A program made the translations under genes and the position numbers. This document shows positions 20,030-27,410 of a stretch of 64,000 bases of DNA, piece after piece; the first letter of the stretch is position 1, and each line of letters starts with the position of its first letter. The DNA is from CAYWWM01 sp965198025 (GTDB taxonomy: Bacteria > Acidobacteriota > Terriglobia > 2-12-FULL-54-10): the NCBI GenBank assembly GCA_965198025.1, contig OZ240237.1:868001-932000 (forward strand), in the 5' to 3' direction. The notes under the pieces were generated by a model. The model was not told the origin of the DNA, did not search any database, and worked only from the letters and a program-made list of their open reading frames with translations.

Positions 20030-20479
20030 ATGAGGGCCGTCGTCCAGCGCGTTTCCCGCGCTGCCGTGCGTGTCGAGTCTGAAACCGTCGGTGAGATCGG
20101 GCAGGGTCTTGTCGTCCTGCTCGGTATTCGTTCCGGCGACCGCCGCGACGCGGCGGATTACTTGGCCGAGCGCGTGGCCCATCTCCGCATCTTTCCCGAC
20201 GGCAACGGCAAGATGAACCTTTCGGTCAAGGACATTCAGGGCGCGGTGCTGGCCGTCTCGCAATTTACTCTCTTCGGCGACGTGCGCCGCGGCCGCCGCC
20301 CGAGCTTCATCGACGCCGCCCCCCCGGAAGTGGCCGAGCCGCTCTATGAGCATTTCCTGGCGGCCCTGCGCGGCCACCGCTTGCGCGTCGCCAGCGGCGT
20401 CTTCCGCGCCATGATGGAGGTGGAGTTGGTCAACGAGGGACCTGTAACCATTTTGCTCGATAGCGAACGCCTGTTTTAA
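20030..20479 (+). CDS. dtd: D-aminoacyl-tRNA deacylase
   Basis: DTD hydrolyses D-aminoacyl-tRNAs (and Gly-tRNA(Ala)), recycling mischarged tRNA. The 149-residue product has the typical length, the N-terminal MRAVVQRVSRAAV, the signature SQFTLFGDVRRGRRPSF and the C-terminal NEGPVTILLDS, in which the Gly-Pro of the chirality-checking loop is present. ATG start with AAAGGAG upstream. It is divergent from the flavin reductase gene. Confidence 0.95.
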   Translation: MRAVVQRVSRAAVRVESETVGEIGQGLVVLLGIRSGDRRDAADYLAERVAHLRIFPDGNGKMNLSVKDIQGAVLAVSQFTLFGDVRRGRRPSFIDAAPPEVAEPLYEHFLAALRGHRLRVASGVFRAMMEVELVNEGPVTILLDSERLF

Positions 20480-20578
20480 CCCTCCAACGCCGCAAGCGAG
20501 ACCTGCATCACAGGCTGTCATTGCGGGCCCATCGGGTCATGGTGCCTTCAAGCACACGAACGATTCTCAGTGAAAGCC

Positions 20579-21034
20579 TTACGGCTCTTCGTCTGCATTG
20601 TCCGGCAGATACATCGTGGCGTCGGCTTCGGCGACGACGGGGCCGTTGTCCGAGTCCAGATGGATTTCGGCGCGCGCCGTGACCAGCCGCCCGCGGCGCC
20701 CGGTAGTCCAGCCCAGGATGATCAGGTTTGCGCCAACATGGAGCGGTTGCCGAAAACGGCTCTCGACTCGCGCCGTGACGCCGTAGAGTCCCTGGAAAGA
20801 ACACGCCCAGGCGAGCGCTTCGTCCATCAGCGCGAACGTGATGCCGCCGTGCAGGATGTCCGGCCAGCCGCAGTGCTCGGGGCGGACGGAGTAATTTGCG
20901 CGGGCTCCGTCTGCTCCATGCGCATGGAACGCCACGTGCAGTCCAGTCGGGTTGTCCGGACCGCAGACGTAGCAGGCGCTGGTTCTTGAATCGAGCTGGA
21001 TGTCGGGTCCTGGGGGTCCGGATTCAATGGGCAT
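20579..21034 (-). CDS. Hotdog-fold thioesterase, PaaI-like
   Basis: The 151-residue product has the hotdog thioesterase core DILHGGITFALMDEALAWA, where the HGG and the acidic residue of the long helix form the active site, followed by strands ending VAEADATMYL. Two cysteines near the N-terminus (ACYVCGPDNPTGLH) match a subgroup with a CxxC-Pro-Asn start. It follows the alpha/beta hydrolase gene by nine bases, with GGAGG overlapping that stop codon, so the two are co-transcribed. The likely substrate is an acyl-CoA that cannot be named. Confidence 0.8.
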   Translation of the reverse strand: MPIESGPPGPDIQLDSRTSACYVCGPDNPTGLHVAFHAHGADGARANYSVRPEHCGWPDILHGGITFALMDEALAWACSFQGLYGVTARVESRFRQPLHVGANLIILGWTTGRRGRLVTARAEIHLDSDNGPVVAEADATMYLPDNADEEP

Positions 21035-21043
21035 CAGCCTCCG

Positions 21044-22336
21044 TTAGAATCGGGCGTTGATCCAGTTCGCCACGTAGTCGAAGAAATTCTTGACGGTGTT
21101 CGAGTACTGTCCGGGAGTGGTCTCGCAGGCGGTGCAGGGCCGGACCCCGTGCAGCGCGCCTTCGACGATGATGTAGTCCTTGTCCTCGCTGGCGGCGGCT
21201 TCGTAGTGAATCTCGTTGTCCCGTATGAAGTAGTGGCCACCCATGGCCCCGAGGAGAATGGGAACCGAGATGTTCTGCAGGGCGCAGGGGGTTGAATTGT
21301 TGCTGGAGCACCAGTCAATCTGGTCCATGGAGTCGGTGGATCGGATGGCGTTGGCGCTCAGGAACGACCGCAGCGTCAGGAAGCGCGTCCCTTCGTTAAA
21401 GGTAGCGTTGGCTTCTTTTTGGTTCAGGAATGGTGGGCGAACGCTTTCGACGATCTGCATGGAGACGGTCCCGTCATTCTGGAGCAGTTTCTGCGGCTTG
21501 ACCGTGCTGTGATGGATGCTCGGATCGAGCTGCATGAGCCGCGCGCCGATGCCTCGGGGAATCAGGAGAACGGCATCGTCGGGAAACGTCCCCATGCCCT
21601 GCTCCATCTGTTCCAGCTTGGCGAGCGCGGCGTCGACGAGGCGGTTCATCCGGTCCGACTGGGCCTGAAAGTACCGCTCCTTGAATTCCTCGGAGTATTT
21701 CGATGGCCCGTTCGGGTTGAACCCGTTGCGGGGATTGAAGGGATCAAGATCGGGATCGATTTCGTGCGGATTCGACTCGTCCAGCACCGCTCCGTTGAGG
21801 CTGCGCACGGCGTTCACGGAGTTGCCGGGATGGGGGTCGCGGAAGATGACACCGTCGGCGGGCGGCAGATTCGCCAAGGCATCGGTGCACTGCACCAGCT
21901 TGTTGGGTCCCTGGCAATAGGACGGTCCCCTCTCAGCAACGGCCTGGTAAAAGCTCATGGTTGGGCCGCCGCCGCTTCCGCCGTAGAGCAACACCTTGGT
22001 GATGCCCTGCTGGCGCCGGAGGTGCTCGACGGCGGATTTGACGTCGAGCGCAATGTCTTCCCACATGACGGAGGCTTCGTTGTTTTCAAACCGCGAGTTC
22101 AACCCAAGGACCATAAATCCGCGCTTGGGTAGTTCGACGTTCTGGAGACCGGACATGGTGTTACCCGTACGGTGGGTGACGACGATCCCGACGTGCGGGG
22201 CCGGCCCGCTGTCCGGCATATAGAGAGCCGCTTTGGCGCGGCCAGGGAGCTGCACGAAGATGGGATCGCTCTGGGCAAACCCGAAGGCAGCCGACAGGAT
22301 CAAGACCAGGCTGGCGATGACGATTCGAGGCGTCAT
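21044..22336 (-). CDS. Secreted alpha/beta-hydrolase fold protein
   Basis: A 430-residue protein with a cleavable signal peptide (VIASLVLILSAAFGFAQS), so it is exported. A nucleophile elbow LLYGGSGGGPTMS (Gly-x-Ser-x-Gly) and a late LHG histidine segment fit an alpha/beta hydrolase. A large insert (about 150-300) rich in Asn/Pro/Asp lies between core and cap. The final segment has paired cysteines (RPCTACETT) that may form disulfides outside the cytoplasm. ATG at 22336 with GAGGAGG upstream; the longer frame has no family resemblance. It is the first gene of a two-gene unit with the thioesterase. An esterase or amide hydrolase role is an inference from the fold. Confidence 0.72.
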   Translation of the reverse strand: MTPRIVIASLVLILSAAFGFAQSDPIFVQLPGRAKAALYMPDSGPAPHVGIVVTHRTGNTMSGLQNVELPKRGFMVLGLNSRFENNEASVMWEDIALDVKSAVEHLRRQQGITKVLLYGGSGGGPTMSFYQAVAERGPSYCQGPNKLVQCTDALANLPPADGVIFRDPHPGNSVNAVRSLNGAVLDESNPHEIDPDLDPFNPRNGFNPNGPSKYSEEFKERYFQAQSDRMNRLVDAALAKLEQMEQGMGTFPDDAVLLIPRGIGARLMQLDPSIHHSTVKPQKLLQNDGTVSMQIVESVRPPFLNQKEANATFNEGTRFLTLRSFLSANAIRSTDSMDQIDWCSSNNSTPCALQNISVPILLGAMGGHYFIRDNEIHYEAAASEDKDYIIVEGALHGVRPCTACETTPGQYSNTVKNFFDYVANWINARF

Positions 22337-22688
22337 GGTTGTTTCCTCCTCAGCTTGTTGCGGCCAATTATACCTGAGGGAAGTGGGGAGTAGGGATTGG
22401 GGAACTGGCCGCGGCCTCCTTTCCGTCCTCAGTATGGTTTGAGTGGGAATGGAGCGCAAAAGTATTCTTCCGAGAGAACCGAAAGAACCGAGAGAACCGA
22501 AAGAACCGAACAATAATTGCGTTGGCAGCAATGGTGTGGCCAACCATGTTACCTCAAAGATGATATCTTGCCGGAAGCGTCATCCAGTCACCTGTGCGGT
22601 CTGCTTTGCATCGTGTAATATTGGGAGAGGTGCAGATGGCTCCGCGAGTTGTAATCAAACGGCAGTCTGCTTGGGAGAAGATGAGGTT
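22337..22688. other. Leader/intergenic region upstream of thrS
   Basis: The thrS reading frame stays open through this 350 bp, but the encoded residues are low-complexity and cysteine-rich and do not resemble ThrRS, so I treat it as non-coding. It contains the 9-bp repeat at 22472-22507. No T-box consensus was seen. Confidence 0.5.
22472..22507. repeat. Four tandem 9-bp repeats upstream of thrS
   Basis: GAGAGAACC and GAAAGAACC alternate as four perfect-register units (consensus GARAGAACC), about 180 bp before the thrS start. If translated in the thrS frame they give repeated Arg/Lys-Glu-Pro, but the surrounding frame is not convincing as protein. Confidence 0.75.
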
Positions 22689-24764
22689 GTGCCGGTAATT
22701 ACTCTGCCTGACGGGTCGAAGAGAAGCTACGACGAGCCGGTGGCGGCACGCAAGATTGCGGAGGACATCAGCCGCAGCTTGGCGAAGAAAAGCGTCGGAG
22801 CGCGGATCGACGGGCAGTTGCGCGACCTGGCGACCCTGATTGATCAGGACGCGAGTGTGGTGATCATCACAGAGATACCGGAGAACGGCCAGCGCAACCC
22901 GGACGCACTCTTCCTGCTGCGGCATACTTCGGCGCACGTGATGGCGGAGGCGATCCAGCAGATCTGGCCCCAGGCGGAGCTGGTCTACGGGCCGCCGACC
23001 GACGACGGCTTCTTCTACGACATTCGCTTCCCAGAAGGTGCGAGCGTTTCGTCGAAAGACTTCGAGGAAATTGAGAATCGCATGGCTGCGATTGTCTCTG
23101 CCAACAAGCCGATGACGCGGTACGAGATGGGCGAGCGAGAAGCACTGGAGAAGCTCCGCAAAGAAGGGAACAAATACAAGGTAGACAACGCAGTGCGGGC
23201 ACTCGAAGGCGATGGGGCATCGTTGGAAAGCACGCCGCGGCTGAAACCGCCGATCTCGTTTTATGCGACGGGAGCGCGGGGGAAGGACTGGGAGGACTTG
23301 TGCATGGGCCCGCATCTGCCGAGCACGGGGCGGATCAGGGCGTTCAAGGTGATGTCGCTGGCGTCGAGCTACTGGCACGGGGACGAAAACTCGGATCGAC
23401 TAACGCGCGTCTATGGGACAGCGTTCTACGACAAGGCGGAGCTGGCTGAATACCTGAAGCGCCTCGAAGAAGCGCGCGAGCGCGACCATCGCGTGATCGG
23501 CAAGAAGCTGCGGCTCTTTGTGCTCGACGAAATGGTAGGACCGGGGCTGGTGCTCTGGACCCCGGCGGGGACGGCGATCCGGCAGGAACTGCAGAATTTC
23601 ATCTCGGAGGAATTGCGAAAGCAGGGCTACCTGCAGGTCTTTACGCCGCACATCGGGAAACTGGAACTCTACCGCACGAGCGGACACTTTCCATATTACG
23701 CCGATTCACAGTATCCACCGTTCGTGGAGCGGGAAACGCTGGCGAGGCTGGCCGACGAAAAGGCGAGCTGCGCCGAGCTGGCGAACCATCTGGCCACGGG
23801 AGAGATCGAGGGCTACATGCTCAAGCCCATGAACTGCCCGCACCACTTCCGAATTTTCGCCAGCCAGCGGTATTCGTATCGCGACCTGCCGATCCGGCTG
23901 GCGGAGTTCGGGACGGTCTACCGCTGGGAGCAGTCGGGGGAGCTGAACGGCATGGTGCGGGTGCGGGGACTGACGCAGGACGACGCGCACCTGTTCTGCA
24001 CCGAGGACCAGCTCAGCCAGGAGCTGAACGGCTGCTTGACGCTGGTGAAGACGATCTTCAAGACGCTGAACATGACAGACTACCGGGTGCGCGTGGGGCT
24101 GCGCGATCCGGACTCGTCGAAGTATGTCGGTCGCCCGGAGGTGTGGGACAAAGCCGAGCAGGCGTGCAAGGCAGCGGCGGCAACTCTAGGGGTTCCCTAC
24201 ACGGAGGAGCCCGGCGAAGCGGCGTTTTATGGGCCGAAGATCGACTTCGTGGTCAAAGACGTAATCGGGCGCGAGTGGCAGCTCGGAACGATTCAGGTGG
24301 ACTACAACGGCCCGGAGCGCTTCGACCTGGGGTATGTGGGGAACGACAACCGGTTGCACCGGCCGGTGATCATCCACCGCGCGCCGTTCGGGTCCATGGA
24401 GCGATTCTGCGGGCTGCTGATCGAGCACTTTGCCGGAGCGTTTCCGATGTGGCTCGCCCCAGTGCAAGTAATGGTGCTGCCGATAGCGGACCGGCATCAG
24501 GCGTTTGCGGAGGATCTGGCGGGGGAACTGCGAGAGAGCGGAGTTCGCGTTGCAGTGGACGCGCGGAGCGAGAAGGTGAACCTTAAGATCCGGGAGGCAC
24601 AAGTGCGGAAGGTCCCGTACATGGCGGTCCTGGGAGACAAGGAAACCCAGCACGGAACCGTGAGCCTTCGCGCGCGCCAGGGAGGAGACCAGGGAAGCAT
24701 GCCGCGGGGCGAGTTTTTGGACCGGGTGCGGACGGCGATTCGCACGCGGCAGATTCAGCCGTAA
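22689..24764 (+). CDS. thrS: Threonyl-tRNA synthetase
   Basis: ThrRS charges tRNA-Thr. The 691-residue product has the N-terminal TGS domain (VITLPDGSKRSYDEPV), the editing domain with HTSAHVMAEAI and the second His/Cys region, and the class II catalytic core: zinc cysteine in LKPMNCPHHF, motif 2 VYRWEQSGELNGMVRVRGL with QDDAHLFC, and motif 3 PFGSMERFCGLLIEH, then the anticodon-binding domain. The GTG at 22689 is chosen because the TGS domain begins there. About 30 extra residues (ERETLARLADEK onward) interrupt the usual spacing between the YPPF segment and the zinc cysteine. It is first in the thrS-infC-rpmI-rplT-pheS-pheT order. Confidence 0.95.
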   Translation: MPVITLPDGSKRSYDEPVAARKIAEDISRSLAKKSVGARIDGQLRDLATLIDQDASVVIITEIPENGQRNPDALFLLRHTSAHVMAEAIQQIWPQAELVYGPPTDDGFFYDIRFPEGASVSSKDFEEIENRMAAIVSANKPMTRYEMGEREALEKLRKEGNKYKVDNAVRALEGDGASLESTPRLKPPISFYATGARGKDWEDLCMGPHLPSTGRIRAFKVMSLASSYWHGDENSDRLTRVYGTAFYDKAELAEYLKRLEEARERDHRVIGKKLRLFVLDEMVGPGLVLWTPAGTAIRQELQNFISEELRKQGYLQVFTPHIGKLELYRTSGHFPYYADSQYPPFVERETLARLADEKASCAELANHLATGEIEGYMLKPMNCPHHFRIFASQRYSYRDLPIRLAEFGTVYRWEQSGELNGMVRVRGLTQDDAHLFCTEDQLSQELNGCLTLVKTIFKTLNMTDYRVRVGLRDPDSSKYVGRPEVWDKAEQACKAAAATLGVPYTEEPGEAAFYGPKIDFVVKDVIGREWQLGTIQVDYNGPERFDLGYVGNDNRLHRPVIIHRAPFGSMERFCGLLIEHFAGAFPMWLAPVQVMVLPIADRHQAFAEDLAGELRESGVRVAVDARSEKVNLKIREAQVRKVPYMAVLGDKETQHGTVSLRARQGGDQGSMPRGEFLDRVRTAIRTRQIQP

Positions 24765-24787
24765 CCGTGGCCGGAAGGTTTGGCCCG

Positions 24788-24796
24788 TGGTATAAT
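24788..24796 (+). promoter_or_regulatory. Extended -10 promoter before infC
   Basis: TGGTATAAT combines a perfect -10 with a TGn extension 50 bp before the infC start, just after thrS ends. The -35 region is poor. It would allow infC-rpmI-rplT to be transcribed apart from thrS. Confidence 0.55.
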
Positions 24797-24846
24797 CGGC
24801 GGGCTTGGATGGTCGCCAGGAGCGGCTCAAGCAAAAAGGAGGATTT

Positions 24847-25359
24847 ATAGCCTCTGCAAATATCAGGGTGAACGAGCGCATCCGGGCAAGAGAAGTCCGG
24901 GTGATTGACGACAACGGAAACCAGTTGGGGATCATGCCTCCATACCAGGCCGTCAAGATCGCTCGGGAGCAGAACCTGGATCTGGTGGAAGTCTCGCCGA
25001 CTGCGGTTCCGCCCGTGTGCAAGATCATGGATTACGGCAAGTACGTGTACCAGCTCAACAAACGAGCACATGAGGCGAAAAAGAACCAGCGCAATATCAT
25101 CGTAAAGGAAGTGAAGTTTCGTCCGACCACGGACGACCATGATTACGAGTTTAAGAAAAACAACATCGTCCGCTTTTTGAAGGAAGGCGACAAGGTCAAG
25201 GCGATTGTAACGTTTCGGGGACGCGAAATCTCCCATTCGGAAATCGGGCGCAAGATGCTCGAGCGCCTGATCCAGGACGTGGGAGAAGTCGGAACGGTCG
25301 AGTTCCGGCCCCGTATGGAAGGCTTTTCTATTTCGGCCATCTTTGCTCCCAAAAAATAG
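24847..25359 (+). CDS. infC: Translation initiation factor IF-3 (probable ATA start)
   Basis: IF-3 keeps the 30S subunit free and proofreads start codons. The 170-residue product has the N-domain NIRVNERIRAREVRVID, the linker with AKKNQRN and the C-domain KEVKFRPTTDDHDYEFKKNN. No ATG, GTG or TTG is placed correctly: the only in-frame codon just after the strong AAAAAGGAGG (24833-24842) is ATA at 24847. Non-standard infC starts (AUU in E. coli) are known to allow IF-3 to repress its own translation, so ATA here is plausible. A TTG at 24805 in frame is the alternative but has no ribosome-binding site and lies before the conserved region. Confidence 0.92.
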   Translation: MASANIRVNERIRAREVRVIDDNGNQLGIMPPYQAVKIAREQNLDLVEVSPTAVPPVCKIMDYGKYVYQLNKRAHEAKKNQRNIIVKEVKFRPTTDDHDYEFKKNNIVRFLKEGDKVKAIVTFRGREISHSEIGRKMLERLIQDVGEVGTVEFRPRMEGFSISAIFAPKK

Positions 25360-25442
25360 GCCCCGAAGAAGCAGGGCGATCGGGCAGTCCGCCGAGGATT
25401 TGCCCATACACTCTACGGAAACTATTCCCCAGAGGAGGGAAC

Positions 25443-25640
25443 GTGCCGAAAATTAAGACGCATCGGGGCGCCGCGAAACGGTTCAAGAAGACCGCCAAGG
25501 GGCAGTTTACGCGGCACCATTCCTTGGCGAGCCATATCCTGACATCGAAGACTCGGAAGCGCAAACGGAAGTTGCGGCAGAGCGAGACCGTGAATGCGGC
25601 GGACCAGGCGAGAGTCCGGCAGATGCTGCCCTATGCGTGA
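25443..25640 (+). CDS. rpmI: 50S ribosomal protein L35
   Basis: The 65-residue basic protein has the full L35 sequence pattern (PKIKTHRGAAKRFKKT, KGQFTRHHSLASH). GTG start with GAGGAGGGAAC upstream. It lies between infC and rplT in the conserved infC-rpmI-rplT order. Confidence 0.96.
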   Translation: MPKIKTHRGAAKRFKKTAKGQFTRHHSLASHILTSKTRKRKRKLRQSETVNAADQARVRQMLPYA

Positions 25641-25740
25641 AATGCAGTGAGTAGTGAATCGTAAGCAGTGAAAAGGAAAACACGCGGAACCTTCACTCCG
25701 CTCGCACGGCACCACTCGCGATTCACATGGAGTTAAGAAC

Positions 25741-26100
25741 TTGCCAAGAGTAAAAAGAGGAACAAAACGACACGCGAAGCGCATCAAGATTCTGAAGCGC
25801 GCGAAAGGCTACCGGCTGACCAAGAGCAAGCTCTACCGCTCGGCAAAGGAGTCAGTCGACCGGGCGCTGAAGTTCAGTTTCCGCGACCGGCGGGCCCGGA
25901 AGCGGGAGTTCCGTTCGCTGTGGATCATTCGGATCGGAGCGGCCGCACGCCGGAACGGCCTTTCATATAATCGTTTCATGCACGGCTTGGGGCAGGCCGG
26001 GATCGAGCTCGACCGCAAAGTGCTGGCCGATATCGCTGTGCGGGACAAGGGTGCGTTTGCGCAACTGGCGGAAAAAGCAAAGACCGCACTGGCCGCATAG
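25741..26100 (+). CDS. rplT: 50S ribosomal protein L20
   Basis: The 119-residue basic protein shows the L20 signature (PRVKRGTKRHAKRIKILKRAKGY, LWIIRIGAAARRNGLSYNRFMHGL). Start is TTG with GGAG eight bases upstream. In other bacteria L20 represses this operon by binding leader RNA; I did not identify such a structure in the 100-bp spacer between rpmI and rplT. Confidence 0.96.
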   Translation: MPRVKRGTKRHAKRIKILKRAKGYRLTKSKLYRSAKESVDRALKFSFRDRRARKREFRSLWIIRIGAAARRNGLSYNRFMHGLGQAGIELDRKVLADIAVRDKGAFAQLAEKAKTALAA

Positions 26101-26209
26101 AAACAGTGAAATAGTGAATCGGAGGAAATGGACGGGAACGGATTCATTTCCTCCCCAATCCACTGAACGACGAATCCACGAACCGCACCGTCACGCGTCA
26201 AGTTTTTCG

Positions 26210-27361
26210 ATGGAACCATCTGATCGTCCCACCCCGGAGATCGCCGAAACCGTCGACCGAAGCCTGGAGGAACTTGGCGTCCGCAATGCCGCCGCAGTAG
26301 GAGAGCTGTTTGCGCGACTGGAGAGCCATCTGGACAAGGAAGCAGCCCAGTGCAGCGGGAGGGACGGGATCGAACAGTTTCGCGTGCGCTGGCTCGGGCG
26401 CAAACAGGGGATTGTCCGTTCCATCACTGAAAACTGGCTGCGCCCGGCGCCGGGAGAGCTGAAACGAGAGATCGGGCAGCGGCTCAACGCACTGCGCGAA
26501 AAGGCAGAACAGCAGATTGCGCAAACCCCGTCGCAGCCGTCGCGCACGGAAGAGGCGGACAATGCGGCATCTGCTGATCTAGCAAAGCAAACGGCGGCGA
26601 AACCGGAGGGGCTGGACATCAGCCTGCCCGGACGACAGCGAGTGGTGGGAGTCGAGCATCCGATCCAGCGAGCGATCCGCGAGATCAGTGAGATCTTTCT
26701 AGCGCTGGGGTATTCCGTCGAGGAAGGGCCGGACATCGAGAGCACGTACTACAACTTCGAGGCGCTGAACATCCCCGAAGACCACCCGGCGCGGGACGAC
26801 CAGGACACATTTTACGTGGACCCGCAGACGGTGTTGCGCACGCACACGTCTCCGGTGCAGATTCGCACAATGGAGAAACAGCAGCCGCCGGTGCGGATCA
26901 TTGTTCCCGGACGCGCGTTCCGACACGACGTGCCAGACGCGACGCACGCCGCAATGTTTCACCAGGTCGAGGGACTGGCCGTGGACACGAATATCACGTT
27001 CGGGGACTTGAAGGGAACGCTCGATTATTTTCTGAAAGCGTTCTACGGGCCGCAGGTGCGGACGCGGTTCCGGCCGAGCTTTTTTCCGTTCACGGAGCCG
27101 AGCGCTGAGGTGGACATCTCGTGCCTGTTCTGCGGGGGCGAGACCGGATGCCGCATCTGCAAGCAGAGCGGGTGGATCGAGTTGCTGGGGTGTGGCATGG
27201 TGGACCCGGCGCTGTATTCCTATGTGCACTACGATGCGGCGCGCTACAGAGGCTTTGCGTTCGGGATGGGGGTTGAGCGGCTGGCGATGCTGAAATATGG
27301 CGTTCAGGACATTCAGCTCTTTGTACAGGGCGACGTGCGGTTTTTACACCAATTTCGATGA
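26210..27361 (+). CDS. pheS: Phenylalanyl-tRNA synthetase alpha subunit
   Basis: PheS forms the catalytic half of the (alpha-beta)2 enzyme. The 383-residue product has an N-terminal coiled-coil region, class II motif 1 around HPIQRAIREISEIFLALGY, the catalytic segments GPDIESTYYNFEALNIPEDHPARD and RTHTSPVQIR, motif 2 GRAFRHDVPDATHAAMFHQVEG, and motif 3 FGMGVERLAML. Four cysteines (CLFCGG and CRIC) form an apparent zinc site not found in the E. coli protein. ATG at 26210 has no clear Shine-Dalgarno. It sits 49 bp before pheT. Confidence 0.95.
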   Translation: MEPSDRPTPEIAETVDRSLEELGVRNAAAVGELFARLESHLDKEAAQCSGRDGIEQFRVRWLGRKQGIVRSITENWLRPAPGELKREIGQRLNALREKAEQQIAQTPSQPSRTEEADNAASADLAKQTAAKPEGLDISLPGRQRVVGVEHPIQRAIREISEIFLALGYSVEEGPDIESTYYNFEALNIPEDHPARDDQDTFYVDPQTVLRTHTSPVQIRTMEKQQPPVRIIVPGRAFRHDVPDATHAAMFHQVEGLAVDTNITFGDLKGTLDYFLKAFYGPQVRTRFRPSFFPFTEPSAEVDISCLFCGGETGCRICKQSGWIELLGCGMVDPALYSYVHYDAARYRGFAFGMGVERLAMLKYGVQDIQLFVQGDVRFLHQFR

Positions 27362-27410
27362 GCGGGGAAGTAGAGGCACAAAAACCAGATCGGACGCGCG
27401 CTGAAGTAGC

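Noticed and set aside
22443..22688. N-terminal extension of ThrRS
   Set aside because: Frame is open but low-complexity and cysteine-rich with repeats; the TGS domain starts at the GTG at 22689.
22337..22688. T-box leader of thrS
   Set aside because: No T-box core sequence or terminator/antiterminator pair was seen.
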